Source: Pseudoglutamicibacter cumminsii
GTDB taxonomy: Bacteria; Actinomycetota; Actinomycetes; Actinomycetales; Micrococcaceae
Reading direction: 5' to 3'
DNA: 62,783 nucleotides
Assembly: GCF_003143995.1 (NCBI RefSeq)
Contig: NZ_QFWG01000011.1
Location: 1-62,783, forward strand
The position numbers were made by a program, and so were the translations under genes. Of this stretch, positions 57,358-62,783 are shown one piece after another. The notes beneath the pieces are model-generated. The model did not search any database, was not told the origin of the DNA, and worked only from the letters and a program-made list of their open reading frames with translations. Position 1 is the stretch's first letter, and every line of letters starts with the position of its first letter.

Positions 57358-58644
57358 TTAGGCAGACGCATTTGCGCCGTGAATCCGGCCAACAATCAGA
57401 GCAACGTGCAAAACAAGTGCGTCGCGCGGTAGCAAAGGATCCCAGCCGGTCAGCTCCGTGACCCGGCGCAAGCGGTAGCGCACCGTATTGGCGTGGACAT
57501 AAAGCTCACGAGCTGTGCCTTCGAGGGAACGCCCACCAGCAACGTAAGTCGATAAGGTCTGCGCAAGCACCGCGTCGGAGTGCGCGATGGGTTCATAGAC
57601 CCGTTCAATCAGCTCGGCGATGGCCAGCTCGTCTCCTGCAAGAGCACGTTCTGGCCACAAATCCTCAGCTCGGATGACTCGCGGCGCATCCGGCCAAGCG
57701 GACGCTGCAGCCAAGCCGGCCAGAGCCTGTCGCGCTGAGTTATGGAAATCCTCGATCGCATCGACCACAGGTCCGATCACAACGTGCTCGCCGCCAAACT
57801 GACTCGCGAGCGGTTCGAACGCCTCGGAGGCTTCATTAACTCCGCCCAGCAAGACCAGCAAACGGTTTCCCTGGATCCCGATTACCGCATCCTTGCCGGC
57901 TCGCATCGCGGCGCGGCGGATATCGGCAACATTGTTCGCCGTGGATTCATCAGCAGTGTGGCCCACAACGACGCAGAATGAGTCCAGCGAACGCCAGCCA
58001 ACCGCAGACAACCGTGAACGCAACGCGTCAGCGCCCTCGCCGCGTAGCACCGCATCGACCACGAGTGCTTCCAAACGCGAGTCCCATGCGCCGCGACGTT
58101 CAGCAGCACGCGCGTACACATCGGCAGCGGCGAACGCGATCTCTCGCGAATAGAGCAACACGGCTTCCCGTAAGGCGGCTTGTTCGGAGGCATCCGCGAG
58201 TGCCGGTACCTCATCTTCAACTACCCCCACGACGGTGCGGATCAGTTGGAGAGCGCGCTGCAGTGAGATCGCGCGAGAAAGTTCGCTCGGGGCCGAACCA
58301 AACACATCCGCCAGAACCCAGGCGGGCGTGTCAGGGTCTTGACACCACTGAACAAAATGCGAGATGCCGCGCTGAGCGATCAAACCCAGCGCCGAACGCT
58401 GGTCCGGTAGCAAAGACCGGTACCACGGAAGCTGTTGATCGAGCGCATTAAGCGCCAGGGTTGATAGCTGTCCGACGTGGGTTTTGAGCCGCTCCATCGC
58501 AACAGGAGCCTGCGAGACGGCTTCTGCAAGACGCAAAGAACGTTGCGACGGGACGGAGGTTCCTGCTTGCTGCGGTGCTTGGTGGAAGGCCTCGGCCTTG
58601 GTTGCTTCGGCGAGTGCACCGTCTTCTGGTGGCATGTTCAGCAC
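57358..58644 (-). CDS. PucR-type transcriptional regulator, FasR-like
   Basis: A 428-residue regulator with an N-terminal sensory part, a middle GGDEF-like/CdaR region (about 190-330) and a C-terminal PucR helix-turn-helix: GRSLEGTARELYVHANTVRY, RLRRVTELTGWDP, DALVLHVALIVGR. The same family in Streptomyces (FasR) sits ahead of fabD and activates the fatty-acid genes; the position here is identical, so it probably controls fabD-acpP-fabF. GTG 58644 is chosen because AGGAGG stands six bases upstream. Confidence 0.85.
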   Translation of the reverse strand: MLNMPPEDGALAEATKAEAFHQAPQQAGTSVPSQRSLRLAEAVSQAPVAMERLKTHVGQLSTLALNALDQQLPWYRSLLPDQRSALGLIAQRGISHFVQWCQDPDTPAWVLADVFGSAPSELSRAISLQRALQLIRTVVGVVEDEVPALADASEQAALREAVLLYSREIAFAAADVYARAAERRGAWDSRLEALVVDAVLRGEGADALRSRLSAVGWRSLDSFCVVVGHTADESTANNVADIRRAAMRAGKDAVIGIQGNRLLVLLGGVNEASEAFEPLASQFGGEHVVIGPVVDAIEDFHNSARQALAGLAAASAWPDAPRVIRAEDLWPERALAGDELAIAELIERVYEPIAHSDAVLAQTLSTYVAGGRSLEGTARELYVHANTVRYRLRRVTELTGWDPLLPRDALVLHVALIVGRIHGANASA

Positions 58645-58707
58645 GCGGGCCCTCCTGACGCTTCTGTTCCTGGCGGCTCTTATAGGGGTTGATGGGCTTC
58701 ATATGCC

Positions 58708-58748
58708 CGTGAGGCGGCCTACGCACGGGGTGCGCAAGCCGCCTCACG
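58708..58748 (-). terminator. Hairpin after aceE
   Basis: CGTGAGGCGGC (58708-58718) and GCCGCCTCACG (58738-58748) form a perfect 11-bp stem; the 19-base loop holds a small inner hairpin (GCAC/GTGC). It lies 30 bases after the aceE stop and before the regulator gene. Confidence 0.7.
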
Positions 58749-58777
58749 AGCAGGGTGGCTTTATTACCGTTGGGGGG

Positions 58778-61522
58778 TTAGGCGTCGCCGCCACCGCCAC
58801 CGGTAGTGCCAGCGTTGACGTTCAGCAGGTCGTACTTCTTGACGGCCTTGGCTGGGATGTCCTTGTCGATTTCACCGCGGTCAGCAAGCTGCTGGAGCGC
58901 GCGTACAGCGATCGACTCGGCGTCGATGTGGAAGTAGCGGCGGGCTGCTGGACGGGTGTCAGCGAAACCGAAGTTGTCGCCGCCCAGGGTCGTGTAGTCG
59001 CCTGGGATGAAGCGACGGATCATGTCCGGCACATGGTGCTGGTAGTCGGTTACGGCAAGGAATGGGCCTTCTGCATCCTTGAGCTTCTCGGTCACGTAAG
59101 GGACCGGAGCCTCGGACTCAGGGTGCAGGAAGCGCTGCTTTTCTGCACGCAGGCCGTCTCGGCGTAGCTCGGACCACGACGTCACCGACCACAGGTCAGC
59201 GTTGACGCCCCAGTCCTCAGCGAGCAGCTCCTGGGCCTTGAAGATCCATGGAACAGCAACGCCGGAGGCGAGCAGCTGAACCGTTGGGCCGTCGGCTTCG
59301 CCCTTGGACAATTGGTGGATACCCTTCAAGATGCCTTCGACGTCGACGTCTTCTGGCTCTGCCGGCTGCTTGATTGGCTCGTTGTAGACGGTGAGGTAGT
59401 AGATCACGTTTGGATCCGGGTGCTCGCCGCCGTACATGCGTTCAAGACCGTCACGGACGATGTGGCCGATTTCGTAACCGTAGGCAGGGTCGTAGGAGAC
59501 GACGCCAGGGTTGGTTGCGGCCAGAACGAGCGAGTGGCCATCCATGTGCTGGGTGCCTTCACCGGTCAGCGTCGTGAGACCGGCGGTTGCGCCGATCATG
59601 AAGCCACGCGCCAACTGGTCGGCTGCAGCCCAGATGCTGTCGCCGGTGCGCTGGAAGCCGAACATCGAGTAGAAGATGTAGACCGGGATCATCGGCTCGA
59701 GGTGAGTCGAGTACGACGAACCTGCCGCGGTGAGTGCAGCCACGGATCCGGCTTCGTTGATGCCGGTGTGCAGGATCTTGCCCTGTGGGGACTCCTTGTA
59801 GGCGAGCATCAGGTCGCGGTCCACGGAGACGTAGTTCTGGCCCTGCGGGTTGTAGATCTTCGCGGTAGGGAAGAACGAGTCCATACCGAAAGTGCGTGCC
59901 TCGTCCGGGATGATCGGCACGATGCGGTGGCCGAAGTCCTTGTCACGCATGAGGTCGCGCAGAAGACGCACGAACGCCATCGTGGTTGCGGCTTCCTGGC
60001 GGCCTGAACCACGCTTGGTGCCGCGGTATGCGGTCTTGTCTGGAAGCGCGATCGGGGAGGTGCGTTCGCGGCGTTCCGGCACGAAGCCGCCGAGTGCCTG
60101 GCGACGCGTGATCATGTAGCGGATCGCTTCGTCGTCCATGCCTGGGTGGTAGTACGGCGGGCGTGCTGGGTCCTTCTCGAGCTCTTCGTCCGAGATTGGG
60201 ATGCGCAGGTGGTCGCGGAAGTCCTTGAGGTCCTGCAGGGTGAGCTTCTTCATCTGGTGGGTCGCGTTGCGGCCCTCGAAGTGGGTTCCGAGACCGTAGC
60301 CCTTGACAGTCTGAGCGAGGATCACAGTCGGCTGGCCCTTGTGCTCAACAGCTGCCTTGTATGCGGCGTAGACCTTGTTGTAGTCGTGGCCGCCGCGCTT
60401 GAGCTGCCAGATTTCCTGGTCGGTCATGTCCTCGACCATCGCCTTGGTCTGTGGGGACTTGCCGAAGAAGTGCTCACGGACGAACGCGCCGGACTCAGCC
60501 TTGTAGGTCTGGTAGTCACCGTCCGGGGTTTCGTTCATGATGTTGACGAGCGAACCGTCGTGGTCCTTCTCGAGCAGGGCATCCCATTCACGGCCCCACA
60601 CGACCTTGATGACGTTCCAGCCTGCTCCGCGGAAGTACGCTTCGAGTTCCTGCATGATCTTGCCGTTACCGCGTACCGGGCCGTCAAGGCGCTGCAGGTT
60701 GCAGTTGATGACAAAGGTCAGGTTATCGAGGCCTTCGTTGGCTGCGTGTTGCAGGAAGCCGCGCGATTCTGGCTCATCCATTTCACCATCGCCGAGGAAT
60801 GCCCAGACGTGCTGCTGGGAGGTGTCCTTGATGCCGCGGTTGTGCAGGTAGCGGTTGAACTGTGCCTGGTAGATCGCGTTCGCTGGGCCAAGGCCCATCG
60901 AGACGGTTGGGAACTGCCAGAACTCAGGCATCATGCGTGGGTGCGGGTATGAAGGCAGGCCGTTTGGCGCCTTCGACTTTTCCTGACGGAAGGAGTCGAG
61001 CTGTTCGTCGGTCAGGCGTCCTTCCAGGAACGCGCGCGCGTACATGCCGGGGGAGGCGTGGCCCTGGAAGAAGACCTGGTCGCCGCCACCGTCGTGGCCT
61101 GGGCCGCGGAAGAAGTGGTTGAAACCGACTTCGTAGAGGGTTGCTGCGCCGGCGTAGGTGGAGATGTGGCCGCCAACGGACAGGCCTGGGGCCTGTGCGC
61201 GGTGGACCATGACGGCTGCGTTCCAGCGGATCCAGCGGCGGTATGCACGCTCAAGTTCCTCGGTACCCGGGAAGTCAGGTTCTTGGTCCACCGGGATCGT
61301 GTTGACGTAGTCGGTGGTGGTAACCATCGGGACGGCTACGGACTTGGCGCCTGCGCGCTGCAGCAGCGAACGCACGATGTATTCGGCGCGTTCGGTTCCC
61401 TGTGTCTCAACGAGCCCGTCGAAGGATTCAAGCCATTCTTTGGTTTCTTCGGGGTCGGTGTCAGACAGATGTTTCACCAATCCGCTACGGATATCGGTGA
61501 TGTGATGGTCCTGTTGGGCCAC
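58778..61522 (-). CDS. aceE: Pyruvate dehydrogenase E1 component, homodimeric type
   Basis: A 914-residue thiamine-diphosphate enzyme that decarboxylates pyruvate and hands the acetyl group to the E2 lipoyl domain, supplying acetyl-CoA for fatty-acid synthesis nearby. Visible motifs are [20 protein letters not shown], the TPP motif [14 protein letters not shown] ending in [58 protein letters not shown] and [11 protein letters not shown]. The actinobacterial enzyme works without a separate E1 beta. GTG 61522 follows AAAGGGAA. E2 and E3 genes are not in the window. Confidence 0.95.
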   Translation of the reverse strand: MAQQDHHITDIRSGLVKHLSDTDPEETKEWLESFDGLVETQGTERAEYIVRSLLQRAGAKSVAVPMVTTTDYVNTIPVDQEPDFPGTEELERAYRRWIRWNAAVMVHRAQAPGLSVGGHISTYAGAATLYEVGFNHFFRGPGHDGGGDQVFFQGHASPGMYARAFLEGRLTDEQLDSFRQEKSKAPNGLPSYPHPRMMPEFWQFPTVSMGLGPANAIYQAQFNRYLHNRGIKDTSQQHVWAFLGDGEMDEPESRGFLQHAANEGLDNLTFVINCNLQRLDGPVRGNGKIMQELEAYFRGAGWNVIKVVWGREWDALLEKDHDGSLVNIMNETPDGDYQTYKAESGAFVREHFFGKSPQTKAMVEDMTDQEIWQLKRGGHDYNKVYAAYKAAVEHKGQPTVILAQTVKGYGLGTHFEGRNATHQMKKLTLQDLKDFRDHLRIPISDEELEKDPARPPYYHPGMDDEAIRYMITRRQALGGFVPERRERTSPIALPDKTAYRGTKRGSGRQEAATTMAFVRLLRDLMRDKDFGHRIVPIIPDEARTFGMDSFFPTAKIYNPQGQNYVSVDRDLMLAYKESPQGKILHTGINEAGSVAALTAAGSSYSTHLEPMIPVYIFYSMFGFQRTGDSIWAAADQLARGFMIGATAGLTTLTGEGTQHMDGHSLVLAATNPGVVSYDPAYGYEIGHIVRDGLERMYGGEHPDPNVIYYLTVYNEPIKQPAEPEDVDVEGILKGIHQLSKGEADGPTVQLLASGVAVPWIFKAQELLAEDWGVNADLWSVTSWSELRRDGLRAEKQRFLHPESEAPVPYVTEKLKDAEGPFLAVTDYQHHVPDMIRRFIPGDYTTLGGDNFGFADTRPAARRYFHIDAESIAVRALQQLADRGEIDKDIPAKAVKKYDLLNVNAGTTGGGGGDA

Positions 61523-61732
61523 GGCCGTTCCCTTTCTAGTGCTGACAAATCTTGTTCTTGATTCTCTCCCGTTTTCAACGGTTGAGCGAACTGTCTTGTT
61601 CCCATCGTAGTAGGGGACGGCGGGGAGTTTTGGCGCGTTCAGTTGTTTTGAGCGCTGAAAACGTGTTTTGTTAGACGTGTAGCCCTGATCACGGGGTGAG
61701 TTTTCGTTGTTCTATGGAAAAGGATTTGTGAC

Positions 61733-62149
61733 GTGAGCGTTCGGACGGCGCCGTATGAGGGTGCTGCTCAGCGGATGGGGATCTCTGGAGATCATCTTGT
61801 TCAAGAGCTCGGTTATGACGAGGATGTCGATTTTGAGCTTCGTGACGTGATCGAGGAGGTCACTGGCGAGCCGATTCTGGACGAAGACGAGCACGAGGTT
61901 GTTGACGCCGTGTTGCTGTGGTGGCGTGACGGCGATGGTGACCTTGTTGATGCGATGGTTGATTCCCTCACGGATCTTGATGATGGTGGCGTTGTGTGGC
62001 TTTTGACCCCTAAGTTGGGTGAGGACGGCCATGTGTCTCCTGTTGAGATTCAGGAAGCTGCACCGACGGCTGGCTTGCACACGACGAGCACCGTTGATGT
62101 TTCCGAGCTGTGGTCCGCTGTGTGCCTGCAGCAGCGGAAGCGTCACTGA
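61733..62149 (+). CDS. DUF3052 family protein
   Basis: A 138-residue acidic protein: AAQRMGISGDHLVQELGYDE, ELRDVIEEVTGEPILDEDEH, VVDAVLLWWRDGDGDL and WLLTPKLGEDGHVSPVEIQE. This is DUF3052, an actinobacterial family; a Mycobacterium member is reported as a regulator-binding or signalling protein, but the role here is unknown. GTG 61733 follows AAAAGGA. It is divergent from aceE and abuts the peroxiredoxin gene. Confidence 0.88.
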   Translation: MSVRTAPYEGAAQRMGISGDHLVQELGYDEDVDFELRDVIEEVTGEPILDEDEHEVVDAVLLWWRDGDGDLVDAMVDSLTDLDDGGVVWLLTPKLGEDGHVSPVEIQEAAPTAGLHTTSTVDVSELWSAVCLQQRKRH

Positions 62150-62632
62150 ATGTTGTTAAATCCTTCCGATGCGGCGCCTGGGTTGGCGTCGCTTTCGGCT
62201 CCGTTGGTGAATCAGCATGGTGAGCGGGTTGTGCTCGCTGACCGTGTTGGTCAGGTGACGGTTTTGAGTTTTTTCCCGTTGAGTTTCACTCCGGTGTGTC
62301 ATTCGGAGTTGGGCGGGCTTGCACAGGTTGCTGATGCGTGGGCTGAGGCTGGCGTGTATGTTGCGGCGTGCTCGGTGGATTCGCGTTATACGTTGCGAAC
62401 GGTTTCGGATCAGCTGGGTTTGTCTTTCGATGTGCTGAGTGATTTTTGGCCGCATGGGGCTCTTGCGCAGGCGTTGGATGCGTTCGATGCGGGGCGGGGT
62501 CACGCTACGCGCACGGCTTTCGTGTGGGATGCTTCAGGGCGGCTGGTTTCGAAGATCGAGGCTGATCGCACCGCGAGCAGACCTTTGGATTCCTACGTCG
62601 AGGCCCTGCGGGCTGCTGGGGCTGAGGTGTAG
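62150..62632 (+). CDS. Peroxiredoxin (AhpE/BCP-like)
   Basis: A 160-residue thioredoxin-fold peroxidase with the active-site motif FFPLSFTPVCHSEL (peroxidatic Cys in the PxxxTxxC layout), an ACSVDSRYTLRTVSDQLG stretch and ATRTAFVWDASGRLV. No second cysteine is in the usual resolving place (Cys95 of ACSV is a candidate), so it may be of the one-Cys AhpE type that uses an outside thiol. ATG 62150 follows the DUF3052 stop directly, so the genes are coupled. Confidence 0.88.
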   Translation: MLLNPSDAAPGLASLSAPLVNQHGERVVLADRVGQVTVLSFFPLSFTPVCHSELGGLAQVADAWAEAGVYVAACSVDSRYTLRTVSDQLGLSFDVLSDFWPHGALAQALDAFDAGRGHATRTAFVWDASGRLVSKIEADRTASRPLDSYVEALRAAGAEV

Positions 62633-62656
62633 CTGGGACTGTCTGCCTGAACGCGC

Positions 62657-62783
62657 TTACCGTGTTTGGCGGGGTTTGAAGATGGTGAGGTCTTGTTTTT
62701 CGCAGGTGGGGTCGTTGGTGGGGTTGCCTGGCTGGCAGGGCCCGGAGACGTTGACTGCTTTGAGTGTCCAGGCGCGGATGTTG
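62657..62783 (-). CDS. C-terminal end of an unidentified protein (cut by window edge)
   Basis: The last 41 codons of a minus-strand frame enter from the right edge and stop at 62657-62659. The visible part reads RAWTLKAVNVSGPCQPGNP then TCEKQDLTIFKPRQTR. Two cysteines and the extracellular-looking NVSGP stretch suggest a secreted or membrane protein, but no family can be named. Codon use looks like the neighbours. It converges on the peroxiredoxin gene with 24 bases between. Confidence 0.5.
   Translation of the reverse strand, partial: NIRAWTLKAVNVSGPCQPGNPTNDPTCEKQDLTIFKPRQTR

Noticed and set aside
61523-61732. Inverted repeats in the aceE/DUF3052 spacer (CCGTT/AACGG and TTCAG/CTGAA) as operators
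   Set aside because: Arms are only five bases and the spacer is AT-rich, so chance matches are likely.

Overview
The window looks like chromosomal DNA of a GC-rich Gram-positive actinobacterium, most likely from the Micrococcales and probably near the Micrococcaceae (Arthrobacter/Rothia-type relatives). Three things point there. Several proteins belong to families largely confined to actinobacteria (DUF3515, DUF2469, DUF3145, DUF3052, homodimeric AceE). The gene order aceE - PucR-type regulator - fabD - acpP - fabF next to DUF3145 is typical of that group. GTG starts are frequent, with GGAGG-type ribosome binding sites. The genus assignment is inference; no rRNA or tRNA gene was seen.

Layout. 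1-2,700 is an accessory left edge: the end of an IS3-type insertion sequence, a lipoprotein of unknown function, a secreted YiiX-like (permuted NlpC/P60) protein and a decayed DNA-methyltransferase fragment. 2,700-12,500 holds envelope precursor and lipid genes (murA, plsC, gpsA, ddl), a DUF3515 lipoprotein, a first LytR-CpsA-Psr (LCP) ligase, a DhaL/FakA-like protein and recG. 12,500-15,900 holds a tightly overlapping minus-strand operon (aminotransferase, spermidine-synthase-like protein, rsmD) and coaD.

16,095-28,760 is a wall-polymer locus of about 12.7 kb: a second LCP ligase, a TagG/TagH-like exporter, two family 2 glycosyltransferases, a CDP-alcohol phosphatidyltransferase with a variant active-site motif, glycerol-3-phosphate cytidylyltransferase (TagD), a TagB-like protein, a Stealth-type sugar-phosphate transferase and a 1,141-residue protein with two TagF-like domains. 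Together they suggest export of a phosphodiester-linked, glycerol-phosphate-containing wall teichoic acid or capsule. The first committed genes (tagO/tagA type) are not in the window. This is the best candidate for an undescribed system here.

28,800-35,100 is a ribosome/RNA/DNA maintenance run (yceD, rpmF, rnc, mutM, smc). An MFS exporter and an OatA-like O-acetyltransferase follow. 38,600-48,700 is the SRP and translation region: ftsY, ffh, two coupled unknown membrane proteins, rpsP, khpA, rimM, trmD, rplS, lepB, rnhB. 48,700-53,600 holds DUF2469, yraN, comM, dprA and xerC. 53,700-61,500 holds DUF3145 facing the fatty-acid genes fabF, acpP, fabD, their PucR/FasR-like regulator and aceE. No fabH is present between fabD and acpP. 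The right edge has DUF3052, a peroxiredoxin and the tail of one more gene.

A cross-cutting feature is a set of short (13-19 bp) imperfect tandem repeats in intergenic spacers, several of which duplicate the stop codon of the upstream gene.
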